A DNA stretch of 64,000 bases from Nelumbo lutea (GCA_022828595.1 JAKGHH010000002.1:110620855-110684854); one strand, 5' to 3'; shown: positions 37,735 to 49,663, counted from the stretch's first letter. The notes: generated from the letters alone by a model not told the origin. Translations and numbers: made by a program.

Positions 37735-37775
37735 GTTCGGGTTACTGCCCTTCGGGTTTGGCTCGGGTCCTAAGG

Positions 37776-37834
37776 GGGAGTTCGGGCTCCCAGTAGGGAG
37801 TTTAGACTGCTGGTAGGGAGTTCGGACCGCTGGT
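37776..37834. repeat. 20-bp minisatellite, three copies
   Basis: Copies at 37776-37795, 37796-37815 and 37816-37834 of the unit GGGAGTTCGGACCGCTGGTA with a few substitutions. Inside the GC-rich island. Confidence 0.75.
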
Positions 37835-37928
37835 TCCTCCCTTTGGTGCTCGCACCTTAGGCGCGCTGTTGTGCCGAACTGTTGCCTTTGCCCCTTTGCC
37901 ATGTGTTGCGTAATTACGAGGTCGGGTC

Positions 37929-39580
37929 AAATCTTCCTTGATCAGAAATAAAATCGACTTTGGTAGTATATTTCATTAACAAAATAAATTAAATAATAAC
38001 TTGTATACCAAAATTTAACGAAATGACAATTTAGTAAAATACAACCTTTAAGTCATAATTACTAATAGATAGTATCAATGTCTTAAAAATTGACACAGAA
38101 CCCGAACCGCTTTGATCACCAATATTCGAATCAGCAGTTTAACAGTCCGATTTAAATGAACAATTCATTGTAATTTAAAAAATAAAAATGAAATTAAAAT
38201 AAATAAAGACAAAATTGTTGTCCGTATCAAATGGGTAAACAGGATCACTAATCAAGTGTTTGTTTGGCATTGATACCATTGCTCCAGAAAATGGTGACAT
38301 AGTAACATTATGTTGGAAAAGTTAACGTTCCAAGAAATGTCAATATGTTTGAAACCATTTTTCATAAAAAACGATGCTCTAAGCTATATTTTAGAAATCG
38401 AAAAGGTATGATTTAGAGCAATACCAAATTTGATGTTTTTTTCAAATTGAAGCTCGTTGTTGTCGACAATGATATGATGTGGTAGTAATGTGGACTTCTA
38501 TAATGGGTGACAATGCTGAAAACAGATATACAGCGCTGGTATCAAATAGAAGGTGTTGTTGTTGCTCTATGAAATGTTCTAATTGACAGTAATGTTTACA
38601 AATAAAAAAGAAATGACATCATTTTTTCAAAAAACAATCCTTCCAACCCACACACATACAATGCAAAACATATACCAAGTCAATAGCTTTTGAGAAAGAA
38701 TAAGTTTAGGAGTAAAATAGAACCGATTGCTTAAACAATATTTGGGTCGAATGGTCCAACCGTCTAAATAAAAAATGGTAAAAAAACCATGAATACAATA
38801 TATTTAAATCAAATAGAATCAGATACGGATTAGGTTTAATGGACCGAAATCGAACTCAAATACGGATCGAAATGAGACCCGAAAGCCTGATGTTTGGACA
38901 CGTATCCACGGATACTCATTTATCTTTTAGTTGGTGGGGGTGGGGAGTAGTAAGTAGTAACCGCCAAAAGAGAGAGCAGCTGCCAACTGGACTGCACTAG
39001 AGTGAGGTGTGGCACAAGGAACAGCTAGCACTCGAGAGAAAGAGGAGTCTTGTTTTTTATTTATTTTGACGAAATTCAAAAGTGAAGTCTGAAGTCTGAG
39101 CCAACCAAAAAATATCCCCCCATGCCCTGTTGATAACAACGCGTCTTCTGCGGCAGTGGCACCGACGCTAATCGGCTAATGTGGTTGTCGTTGAAACTCG
39201 AATGGAGTAGAGTCGTCAGTTTCTAAAGTAGTAGGAAGTCCTTAGTCCTTGCCCACCGTACCAAACAAGGTACGGTTCTGTGCCTTCAACGCATGGTTGG
39301 TTTTGTACGTACCTGGCGTCAGCTTGGCATGACGTGGAAATCCAATGCTCCAGCCCCGACCACTGTTTGGGTATGTACTTACTGTGAACAAAACGCTCCC
39401 AACATGTATTTTAATTAGGGCTAGACCGTATATTCCAATTCCAATTTGGTAAAGTCGAATATCTAGTTACTCAAGCTTGATTCATTAAAGAATTATGAAA
39501 CTTGAATTCGATTTGAGCCAGACATTTAAGCTAAAATTCGATTTCACTCCCAAAAAATAAAATTTATTTTTATACATATT
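37929..39580. other. Intergenic
   Basis: No gene recognised. 38086-38170 starts CAATGTCTTAAAAATTGAC and looks like one end of a CANNGTTT-type repeat. About 38920-39400 is less AT-rich and appears unique, but its open frames match no family I know. Confidence 0.35.
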
Positions 39581-39588
39581 ATTTTTTA

Positions 39589-39887
39589 CATGGTTTTTAA
39601 AAACGAACCGATGATCGAATCGGTCAGGGGTCTGGTTATCGGTTCGAACGGTCTGACCGTTTGATTTGAACAGTCGGCCCGTTTTGACAAAAAAATTAAA
39701 AAATTTAAAAAATTAGAAAACAGTTAAAACCATTCGAACGGTTAATCGGCTAATTCAGCAATTTGCAAACCAAAATCAACGGTTTTAGGGGAAAAAGTGG
39801 TTTTGGAGGAAAACGGAACCGGTCAAGTGATCGGTTCCCGGTTTTTCTGGTCCGATCATCCAATCTGGTCCGGTTTTGAAAACAATG
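39589..39887. mobile_element. hAT-like MITE, 299 bp, perfect 8-bp duplication
   Basis: Ends CATGGTTTTTAAAAACG and, reverse complement at the right, CATTGTTTTCAAAACCGGACC. Flanked by ATTTTTTA on both sides (39581-39588 and 39888-39895). The subterminal text is rich in GGTTCGAACGGTC/CGAACC words. No coding capacity. Confidence 0.82.
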
Positions 39888-39972
39888 ATTTTTTATATAA
39901 TATTATTTTTTGTATATAATAATAATTTTATATTATTATTTTTTAGGGAATTTTTTCGATTAGTACCTTGTA

Positions 39973-40472
39973 CTTTGGGCCTATTGCTACTTTGGTCTCT
40001 GAACTTTAAAATGCTATAATTCAGTACTCAAACTTTTAAAATGTGACAATCCAATGCTCGTCGTTAACTAGTTATTAATCAGTCGTTAAGCAACATTTGA
40101 AAAAGGCACAAATGCCCTTCAAGTGTTATTTAATTTTCTTTATCAACCATTTAAACGTTGACAAAAAATTAACACTCCCAAATCTTTGCATTTTCCATTC
40201 AAGAAAGTTGGGGTCACGTTTGAGTGGGCAATTTCTTGAATAGAAGAAGCAAAGATTTGAGGCTGTCAATTTTTTTTTTTTTTGTCAATGTTTGGATGTT
40301 TGATAAAGAAAATTAGATGGCATTCGAAGGGCATTTGTGTCTTTTTAAATGTCACTTAATTATTGGTTAACAATTACTTAACAACAGGTATTGGATTGTC
40401 ATATTTTGAAAGTTCGGGTACTAAATTATCACATTTTAAAGTCTGGGAACCAAAGTGACAGTAGGCCCAAAA
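39973..40472. mobile_element. Long-TIR MITE, about 500 bp, MULE-like
   Basis: The two halves are reverse complements over roughly 230 bases each: left TTTGGGCCTATTGCTACTTTGG and right, inverted, TTTGGGCCTACTGTCACTTTGG; both then run through CTTTAAAATG(C/T)..TAAT, ACAAATGCCCTTC and TTTTCTTTATCAA. The outer boundary may extend a few bases. No target duplication was resolved. RNA from it would fold into a long hairpin. Confidence 0.75.
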
Positions 40473-41202
40473 TAAATATATATAAGCCTAAATCAAGTAA
40501 CTTGTGAAAAACTCAATTCGTGTCTATTTCTAAAATTTTCATTCATGGAGAGATGTTGAATTCAATGCCTTGTTGGGACAGTGTTGAGAGCGTTTTATTG
40601 TTAATAGATCTATACTCCCACTGTTTAGTGTTTACTGTTTACATGTAGAAAGGTAGTAAAGACAAGCAGCAGATTACCCATGGGCCCATGGACCCATCTC
40701 CAATCCAAATCCAAACCCATCTTCATTGATTGAGGTTGGACGTTTTCCAGTTTCCAGATAAGACTATGCAACCACCTGAGGAAGGATTGAAGGGATACTT
40801 TTAGATTGGTTGTTGGAGATGGTGATGGGGTCTACCTATGGCTATGAAACTGCAGATAGATTGAGGGAAGAGAAGAGGTTAGGATCGATGCGACTACTAG
40901 GGTTGCTTTTGGAAGGGTTCATAGGGTTCCACCTTGATGTTCAATCACACTTGCAGCTACCTCCACCGGACTCCAGCTAAGTTGTTTTGACTTCCCTTTC
41001 ATTTCTTGATTTATCATCGGATTATATCATGGGTGAACGTGGGTCCTACTTATTTAAATAATTTCCTACTGCACCTCCATCTATCGCTGTGGTTTCATTT
41101 GGATAAGATTCGGGATGTGTGTATGTGTTTTTTTAGTTCAATATATAAACAGAAAACCTTTTTTTTTTTCTTTGTGTGATTGAGGTTTAAAAGACTTAAA
41201 AA
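40473..41202. other. Intergenic
   Basis: 40640-41050 is less AT-rich and free of obvious repeats, with no recognisable coding frame. Nothing else seen. Confidence 0.4.
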
Positions 41203-41944
41203 GGTTGCGTTTGGAAAGGATGAAAATGGAGTATAAATCTTGGTTAGGGTCAATTTACACTCTAATTCACTTTTGTAGTTTTGCCTATATTTGGCAACAT
41301 TATATTTATGCATTGATAAATAATAAAAGAATATATTTTCTAATGTATATTTACATTGATAATAAGATATAAAAGTATATAAAAAAATGAAGTAAATTTG
41401 CATTCAAGTGGGTTTTTGATAAAAAGAGACATATGTTTTATTGGAATTTGTATTTACATTCATTGAAATTAAGGCTGTTTTTGGAATCAATGTAAAATGA
41501 TGTTTTACACTAAACAGTGAAAGTGACCATTGCTTTTTGAAAAACGCAATGGGTGAAAGAATGTAAAGTTTTTACATCGATAAAATTGATGTAGTTTTTA
41601 TATTGATTATCGATGTAAAACTTTATACTTGATGAGACTTTACATCGATTATTAACATAAAACTCCACTCCATCCAAATGCACACAGAATTGAATCGGAG
41701 TGGAGTTTTACATTGATCATAATTACACGTTCATTCCAAATGCCTATACAACCAAACCGATGTAAATGTTACATGGGTTCTTGATTTGCGTCACTTCTAA
41801 TTGAAGCTTAAAATCTATTTGATAAGAAGGTAAATTTATCAATGCAAAACTAACCCAATTTTATAATTTATATGGACCATTTTACACTCTACGTATTTGC
41901 ATTTACACTTATTTGTTTCATTTCCAAACGTAGTTAAAAAATAT
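41203..41944. mobile_element. TIR element related to the 364-bp MITE, with an internal insertion
   Basis: Ends GGTTGCGTTTGGAAA and TTTCCAAACGTAGTT are inverted repeats with a few mismatches, and internal text (ATTTGCATT, TCAATGCATAAATATAATGTT and its complement) matches the element at 31932-32295. The middle (about 41470-41755) has its own inverted ends, GGCTGTTTTTGGAATC and ATTCCAAATGCC, suggesting a nested related copy. Confidence 0.55.
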
Positions 41945-42285
41945 ATATTTTTAATGGTGAAAACTCAAGGCAAAGAATTAAAACATACAAAAAGAAATAA
42001 AATCAACACAAATTAACACCAAGTTTTAATGTAGTCCTATATTGGGTCTACACTGAGAATTGTAATTAATGGATTTCAGTTTACTAATCTCAGATTTTTA
42101 AAGGTATTTTAATTAAATGATGTTTTAAATTTTAATAGTTAAATAACATTAAAAATACAGTGAAATTTTAAAACAAAAAACTATTAAAATATATCATGGG
42201 ATTTTTGACATATCGGAGTGTATGAATATTTTGAACTCTCATCATAATACAAATTATTGAAATATCACTATTCATATCGAGATGG
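41945..42285. other. Intergenic, AT-rich
   Basis: Nothing recognised; short A and T runs only. Confidence 0.4.
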
Positions 42286-42745
42286 TTCGAACCCCACATC
42301 CCATCATTCCCCGGGACCCTTACCTAATCATAGCGTACAACACTTAGAGGGTTATTGGAAATGTTAGCCGGTTGTGCGCAAATCCCGATGTTCATGAGGG
42401 GAGTCTACCATCGCCAGCGGAAGTCTGGTTCTTTGGAATCTCACTGCAATTCTATTCGATAAAATATTCATAAAATTTTTCATTTGGAAATATTTTCGGA
42501 AGAGTCCGGCTTCGGTCAGGACAAACAGATTATACAGCCTTACGTTGGGAATATCTCCAGCGGATTTATTTCTTGGGAGATATTCACAATACAAGATTGC
42601 AAGAGGCTGTTCAATTTGCCCTGACAGAAGTTGAATTGTTCTGGGGATAAAGAAATCAGTATTTATTATCCTAAACCAGTTTTATCAGATTTAGATCCAA
42701 ATCAGTTCTCAGACCATCATAATCAGGAATCTACATTAAAAAAAG
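42286..42745. other. Unassigned non-repetitive block
   Basis: This 460-base block has balanced base composition and long, interrupted open stretches on both strands. On the plus strand one reading gives DKEISIYYPKPVLSDLDPNQ near 42646-42710, and another gives LTLGISPADLFLGRYSQYKI near 42541-42600. I could not match either to a family. It could be a gene fragment, organellar DNA insertion or retroelement piece. Confidence 0.3.
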
Positions 42746-44703
42746 GAATACTATATTGATTGCCCAATTTTTATAAATATTGGTTTGGGTGGTGTAAAAT
42801 GACAATTTTCTGAACAGACGTTGTTTTGTTTATGATTCATTTTATAAATCATAATATATGAACATTGATTGTATGATTTATGTGTGTACATATGTCTTAA
42901 TTGATTACGTTCAGTCATATGGTCATCATCGAATAAATACATATGACTGATGTGTGAGCCACTATTATTAGATTTCATATCATGTTTACATCAAGCTTTA
43001 AAAGGTTGAATCCTTGCATTGCTAATTCTAGAACCAATAATGGCATACCAATTACATTGAGAATGCTGCTTTTGAATTAAATATAAGGGTGTTAATAGAC
43101 TACCTTGGTTTGAGTGGAATTCATTTAAATCAAAACCAATTTGAATGGGTTTGACAATCCAATGGAGCATATTGAATTGGACTGGTGTAGGCTTAGGTGG
43201 CGTTTGATATTGCTGAATTGACATATGAAAACCGAAATTATTACTATTTTTTTGGAGGTCAAAGGCCATTCAATACACCTCCCAAGGAAAGAATTTCACC
43301 CAAGCTACCTCTGAGCAAATTCGGAGTTAGTAGACGAAACTTTGATTTCATCCATGCCCCTCTCTCTCTCATGAATAGAGGAATCGATGAATTAGTTCAT
43401 ACCCAAAATGTCGATGGAATCGATGAACCAGGTTCAAACCAAACCTAGGTTTGCCAACTATTTTGTCTCATGCATCCCTTTCACAGGAGAAGGAAAAAAA
43501 GGATGTTGATTACATGGCAAATGATCTTGCCGGTGAATGATTAATTGCAGGTGATGACATTCTCAATGCATGAATAACAGGGTAAAATTTTGGTAAAAAA
43601 TTATATTTATGTTTCTTTTCAATTGTATTCTTTCATTTCTTAAATAATTTGGTAAAAATTTCTAATTTATAGCTTAACACTTTGGAGAGGTGGAGAATCT
43701 TATCGCCTTTGGTTCAACATTGCAATGGAGAGGATCATGAACTTTATTTTTGTGGGAGGTTGGGGACAATGGATGAACATTGAGGAAGATAGTCAGGACT
43801 TGTTCCTTTTTCTAAAGTCTAACATGTGAAAGTGCAATAATTACATTAATAGGTATATTGGTATTGATGAACTTTTCTTTCCTCTTAACTCTGAATGCAG
43901 AGAATGGTGTTCTGAATTCTAAAATTTATCAAATATCCATTTTGACCCCATATATAAAAGTTTTTGTTTGTCTTTTTTAGGGGTATCATTGAAAAATAAG
44001 AAGTTGTAGGATTTCACTTTAAGAGATAAGAGACATGAGGAAATGAACAACTATTTTTCTCTTAATGTTAAAAGATTCCTCCTAAGAGATAAGATTTAAG
44101 AGGACATGAACAAGCCATAAGAGATGGAAACTATATATATATATATAATAATCTTTACTATTTTTTCTCTTTTAATTTTTTTATTTTTAGTGATATTATT
44201 TTTTAACTTTTATTGTATTTAATTTTTTTTTATTTTTATAATATTAATATTTTTATTACTCTTTTAAATATTATTTATTAGTCTTTTTTATTTCGTTTAT
44301 TAATTCACAATATTTTATCTTTTCTATTATTTTACAATATTTTTTTATAATATCATATTATTTTAATAATTTTCATTTACTTTTATTTAAATAATGAGTT
44401 GCGGGGTACATTTGTAAAATGTAGACTTTTCAAATGTCACAACATTCAAATTACCAAACAACCCCACTATATTCAAATGTTTGCAAAAGCAGAAAAAAAA
44501 CAATTTTTCCACTAAATACTTTCAAAGCTTTTTTGGAGTTTTTTTTTTTCTTTTGAGACTTCAGATTTCAAATTCAATGAATGCCACTTTAATGGTCCAA
44601 AGTATTTATTGGATTATATATGACTTGGTCCATCTATAATAAATTTATATATTGGAATGGGTTGGTTTGAACCAATAGACAATCCATTAATAGAAGATAA
44701 GAG
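42746..44703. other. Intergenic with hAT-like fragments
   Basis: 43085-43200 is a half copy of the TAGGGGTGTCAA family (AAGGGTGTTAATAG...). 44140-44400 is extremely AT-rich. 44596-44700 repeats TTGGTCCATCTATAATAAATTTATA-like text of the same family. No gene recognised. Confidence 0.35.
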
Positions 44704-44905
44704 TAGGGATGTCAATGAACCAGGTTTGGGTTGGACACAATCTGAATTAAAACCAATTTGAATAGGTTGGATGGTTCAATAAGGCACTGAATTAGACAAG
44801 TCCATTCAAAATATTTATAGGATTGGATTGGACCTGATCCATCTATAATGGACTCATGTTGGACCGGATTAGATAGGCCCAATATATGGTCCATTGACAA
44901 CCCTA
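44704..44905. mobile_element. hAT-like MITE, about 202 bp (TAGGGATGTCAA type)
   Basis: Ends TAGGGATGTCAATGAACC and, inverted, TAGGGTTGTCAATGGACC. The interior GGATTGGAC/GGTTCAA words match the 335-bp copy at 23064. The immediate flanks (GATAAGAG, ACTAGATG) do not match, so it may be a rearranged or older insertion. Confidence 0.6.
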
Positions 44906-45448
44906 ACTAGATGAAACAGGATAATAATCACAAACTCAACACCCCTTTGGTCAAGCTTAACCCATTTATATATGTTAGTTAATATTTTTTTTTTGTTTGA
45001 AAAATTAATAGTTGCTATATTCCCTTGGCCTTGTCCGTTTTTCCGTAAGTTATTTACTCGGGTAAATGCAATTACCTGGGTAAATTTTTGTTGGGAAACA
45101 TTTAACTGGGTAAGTGCATTTATCCATGTTTTCATATTTCCCAGCTAAATAATGCAATGATCATTTTAGCCATAAAAAATCATTATTAAAAGAGGTATTT
45201 TTGTCCCATTCAAGTGTTGGCAATTTTTCCTCTAGGTGGGAAGGTTATTTACCCATTTAGGGGATGGGGTATCACTTAGGTAAGTGATACTCAGGAAAAT
45301 AAACTTTCACTGATCCCCACATAAATCTGAAAAAAGAACATGGGATTTTTGGTCAATGGGAACCAAAATCCCATTGACCAACTTGCACCCCTAATATTTA
45401 TTTGACTTATTCTTTATAGGGTATCAAGGATTTGTTTTCAAAATTTTA

Positions 45449-45817
45449 TATTTCGGTATCATGATTTTGGGGCTAGTCTGTCTTTAGTACCTGAACTTTG
45501 AAACGTGCCACTCCTTAACTCCCAAAATCTATCAAAACTGAAAAAAGGGAAAAGTGTTTGTTCTTCAACAGAAAGGTTAAGGCATAAAGTGAATAGTGGT
45601 GCTGTAATTTAGTGAAAAGGGATTTCAATATGGCTATTTTGATAATTTCAAAATTGTGTATTTCTCTCCTCTGTTCAAAATTTAAAGGATATTCGTGTTT
45701 GCCTTCATATTATCTAATGTCATTTAACGATTTTGGAGTAAACTGACAATTTTCTAAAATTCATAAAAATTCAGGTACTAAATTAAAACTAGCCCCAAAC
45801 TATAAGGTACTAAAAAA
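45449..45817. mobile_element. TIR MITE, about 370 bp
   Basis: Left TTTCGGTATCATGATTTTGGGGCTAGT, right inverted TTTAGTACCTTATAGTTTGGGGCTAGT, then shared TTTAGTACCTGAA text, about 45 bases in all. The layout resembles the MULE-like element at 39973 but with shorter arms. No target duplication was resolved. Confidence 0.55.
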
Positions 45818-46470
45818 TTAGATTCGCCTCATCAACAAATTAAATGAAGAACAGCTTTTTTTTTTGTTAATCCAAAAGCTAAATAATAAACTTTATTGAA
45901 TAATGCAGCACAGTTAAAATACCAAAAATAGGAACCGGACAAGCAGAAGACTACAAAAGGCCGTTTGAAATTTATTAAGCATATCCAGCGAATCGTGTTT
46001 TACGGTGTTTGAATACGAATCTGGTTTTGGATGGTTCAGACTGAAAACCGGCAAAAAGATTATGTGGACCGGTTTAGCAGTAGACGGCTTGACCACTGAC
46101 TTTGAATCGGTGAAGCCTGCTTAGCAATAGGGCTGGAAGCAGTAGGTTTGACCCTGTACACACAGAATTCAAATATGGAAGTAGAACCGGTCGGTCTAAA
46201 AGCGGACAAGGAAAATTTCTTCGTCAAACTGTCACAGTTGGACGGTGACTGAACGACCTGTCGGTCGGACCACGTAACGTTTTCACGTTTAGACCACGCG
46301 TCAACGAATCCATGAAAGAAATAGCAACACCCTTCCATTTATATTATTATGCCAACCATCTCTGGACTCTGGTCTCGTGGATAAGGAGGAAAAAAGAATG
46401 GGCTGAGCTTGCTTCACAAGCTTGAGCCCACTAGTAGCTGGTAGCTGCAGCCGGTTGGTTTGAGCTAAAA

Positions 46471-47023
46471 TTTTAGGCGAGTGCTTTTAAAAATAAGCAG
46501 TTATTCGAATAAGTAATTATTTTGAGTTGGGATTACAACACCAATAAGTACTTACAAGCTTTTTAAAACTGATTTGGACAACGAACCAGTTAGGGGTCCG
46601 GTTTTCATGTCGAATGGTTCGACCATTCGAACCAAATGGATAGCCCATTCTGACAACAATAAAAAAAATAAAAACCGGACAAACCGTTGAACGGTTCAAA
46701 TGATTGACTGCCTGGGTCAGCAGTTTGTTGACCTAACTGGTTCCCAGTTTTTCTGATCCAACCGTCCAGTCTGGTCCGGGCATCCAGTTTTGAAAATCTT
46801 GAGTGCTTATATTTGGAAAATTGGTTCAAATAAATGCTTATTTGAATGGTCCAAAAATTTGGACTTAATTTTAAGTGTTTCTTTCATTTTTTGCCTATTT
46901 TGGCCTTCTACATCATTTAAAAAATACTTATACTATCCCTGTTTGAAATAAGTGCTTTTTCACTATATACTCACAAGTGCTTATTAAAATTAAGCACTTA
47001 TTTTCTAAATAAGCACTCCTAAA
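46471..47023. mobile_element. TIR MITE interrupted by a hAT-like MITE
   Basis: Outer ends TTTTAGGCGAGTGCTT and, inverted, GTTTAGGAGTGCTTATTT; the interior is rich in AATAAGCACTTA words. Removing the 247-bp element at 46555-46801 and one duplication leaves a ~300-bp unit. A relative occupies about 51820-52035. Confidence 0.55.
46555..46801. mobile_element. hAT-like MITE, 247 bp, nested
   Basis: Ends CAAGCTTTTTAAAACTG and, inverted, CAAGATTTTCAAAACTG (15 of 17 identical). Flanks AGTACTTA (46547-46554) and AGTGCTTA (46802-46809), 7/8. The interior shares GGTCCGG, GTTCGA and AACCGG words with 39589-39887. Confidence 0.8.
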
Positions 47024-47497
47024 CTCTGTCTTATTGGGCTTCTTCTATATGTTGAGTTCAAGCTTGTCAAGGATTTAAGGTTGTATGTGGTTTGAAAGAA
47101 AGGCAGGGAATTCAGATGTCCTCCTTATAGAATTCATCCTTACACCTACCACACAGTCCTTGCAGCCGCACATTAAGAATATCTCTGTATTTGTATATTT
47201 TTATTATGGGGAGATGCTTCCAATGCATGCCTCTAATTTCTGTGAGATAGGTGTGAGGACCACATCTGTAAGGAGTAAATCGAAACTCACAGCCTCCTCA
47301 ACAAATAAGTTATGGTTAAGCCAATCCTAAGTGTGCACTCTGTCTCTCTGCTCTCTCAAACATGCGAACTTGGGAGGAAAGGAAAAATAAAATGCGAGTA
47401 ATGTTTGATTGTTCAAATTCGAATTTGAATTCTATGCCATTAAGGGTGATTTGGCTTCAACCCATTTATAATTGAATTCAATTTGATTTATATAGAC
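47024..47497. other. Intergenic
   Basis: No gene recognised. 47220-47330 has moderately GC-rich unique text with no clear structure. Confidence 0.35.
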
Positions 47498-47523
47498 GTA
47501 TATATATATATATATATATATAT

Positions 47524-47717
47524 TAGGGAAAATTTCACTTACCCCACCTAATAAATTCTAATTTCACCATACAATTGGAAAACAATGATAGGGTGAATTG
47601 ATGCCAATACAAGGGGAGTATTGGTATTTAGGTGGGGGTGGTAGAAGTTTGGAATTGTTATAGGTGTACGGTAGAGTGAAAAATATTCTTAGGTGGGCTT
47701 TAGTGAAATTTTCCCTA
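47524..47717. mobile_element. TIR MITE, about 194 bp, beside an AT run
   Basis: Ends TTAGGGAAAATTTCACTTACC and, inverted, TTAGGGAAAATTTCACTAAAG, with a shared CCCACCTAA. It lies directly after an AT dinucleotide run (about 47498-47522). The TA-type insertion context would fit Stowaway or a MULE, but the superfamily is undecided. Confidence 0.6.
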
Positions 47718-47742
47718 AATTTTATTTCATTGTTGGTTTATT

Positions 47743-47839
47743 AAGGTTGTGTTTGGTTTGAAGGAAAAAGTAGGGAAAGGAAGGGAAAAGTAGGGAAACC
47801 TTGTACTTTTCCCTACCTCCTTCAAACCAAACATAGCTT
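47743..47839. repeat. 97-bp hairpin, GTTTGGTTTGAAGGA arms
   Basis: Left AAGGTTGTGTTTGGTTTGAAGGA pairs with right TCCTTCAAACCAAACATAGCTT; the inner GTAGGGAAAAGTA also pairs with TACTTTTCCCTAC. The transcript would be an almost complete hairpin. Probably a minimal MITE of the 'TGTTTGG' kind. Confidence 0.65.
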
Positions 47840-49378
47840 GAGAGAATGTTTCCAATGTAAATTGTTTTTATGCAATAGTTGCAGGTTTCAAAAACAAAAT
47901 AAAACCAGCTGATTTGAAACAAACTTATTCTTGAGATAGAGACAGAAAATATATTCGTAGTTAGTATAGTTTGTTTTTTTTTTTTTTTTACCAAAAGTGA
48001 AATAAAAAAAATGTGTTCTTGAATTTATGATTTAAAGAACATGTTTTCATCATGTTCTAAAAATTATATAATCTATATACTGAAAATTTTGTTTTTGTTT
48101 TGATGATTTCAAAAAAAATGTTAAAGCCAACTTGTTTTTACTTTTCAAAACAAAGACATAGTTTAAGAACTTTTTACTTTTTGTTTTGCTTTGTTTTGTT
48201 TTGTTTTGCTGATGTGGCAATTTAAAAAAAAAAGTATTTTTGTTACATTTTGTTCATGAAATACAACACAAGTCCTTTTTAGTTCATTTTATTAATAATG
48301 TATATATTTTTGTCATTTTTAATTTAATTAATTCAAAAAAAATTGAATATAAATCTAATGAATAAGATCTTATTGGAATTTGAATGTGAAGGAATCAAAT
48401 TTGGATCTACTTATAACTGATATTCCAATTTGATTCAAATCGATCTGTTTACAACTCTAAAAAGCCCTAAGAAATTGAGAGTAGTTATGGTAGGGCTATC
48501 AATGGACTTTGAAACTCCGATTTGACTCCAGATCTGATTATCCTGGATTTGGATGTTAGAACTTGCATCCAATTAATAATTGGATCGGATATAAATTTAA
48601 CCCCATCTGATTTGATTAACAATCCGAGTCTAATAAATATTTATTATTTTATGTATATGTAGTATAATTATGTATAATTATATAAAGTTTATAATTGGTA
48701 AATTTAATATTATTTATTTTATGTACATTTATTATACATATCTAAATTAAAAATAATTAATTTTTTAACTTTTTTAAATTTTTTGATCATTTTAAACACA
48801 ATAAAATAATTGTAAATTAAATCCAAATCCAATTCAAAATCCAACATAATAATCATGTCGATACGGGTATAAAGGTTTCATGAGTAGATGTGGATACAGA
48901 GATCTGAATTCAATTCGTTTACAGATAAATTATGGTTAATCATGTATATAAGAGTTTAAAATGCTTAACCTGTTTAATCAATCCTTCACCTACCCAAAAA
49001 GGAACTGTATTACCAACTCTCTCTCATTTCGGCATTCCGCTGGGAAATCATGACCAGGTTTTCTCACATTGCACCAATGGCGATCAGATTCAGTTCAATC
49101 TTTTAATTTTTCCAGCTCCTCTCTTTACCCTAAATTTCCACTTTACATTCTATATTCCTTTCAGCGTTTTATATTATTATTACTTTCTATTGACTCATAA
49201 GCAAACTGGACCAAGTGATTAATCCCCTGAATTCAGTTTTTGGGTTTTGAAAGAGTTTGTCGATTCATTTTATTTTATTTTCTTTAGGGTTTTAGTCAGA
49301 GCAATCATAAATTGTTAATAATACATGTAACTTCCAGTTAACAAACACCGCAAGCGTTAATGTACAAAATTTATACTT
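47840..49378. other. Intergenic, AT-rich
   Basis: Poly-T at about 47974-47988, TTTTG repeats near 48184-48208, and a TAGGGCTATCAATGGAC start near 48494 that resembles the hAT-like MITE family without a clear right end. No gene recognised. Confidence 0.35.
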
Positions 49379-49381
49379 TTA

Positions 49382-49650
49382 GGCCCCGTTTGGTTCGTGG
49401 GAATAGGGGTTTGAATCGGAATTGGAATGGGCTATTCCGATTCCAACTGTTTGGTTGAATGGAATTTGAATCTCATTTCCATTTTTGCTGGAATGGCATT
49501 CTCCCATTTGAGAGAATGGTCATTCTCTGCCCCTTCCTTGGGAATAAAATCTTATCCCTATTGATTTCAATTTTCATTCCCATTTCTGTCTGAACCAAAT
49601 AGACTATGAGAATGGACCATTCTGATTTCGACTGCGAATCAAACGGATCC
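49382..49650. mobile_element. Tourist-like (PIF/Harbinger) MITE, 269 bp
   Basis: Ends GGCCCCGTTTGGTTCG and, inverted, GGATCCGTTTGATTCG; flanked by TTA on both sides (49379-49381 and 49651-49653), the typical PIF/Harbinger target. The interior is made of GGAATGG/CCATTCC words. Confidence 0.75.
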
Positions 49651-49663
49651 TTAGTCTCATTTA

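Larger units (their letters stand above)
37166..37928 (-). repeat. GC-rich island, possible LTR, with internal minisatellites
   Basis: About 760 bases clearly more GC-rich than the AT-rich flanks. It starts TGTCAACGATC and can be closed at GGTCGGGTCA, i.e. TG...CA. GGTTATAAAAGG on the minus strand (about 37340-37351) is a good TATA box. These features suggest an LTR in minus orientation, but no 5-bp duplication or internal retroelement sequence was found. A CpG-rich unique sequence is the alternative. Confidence 0.45.
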
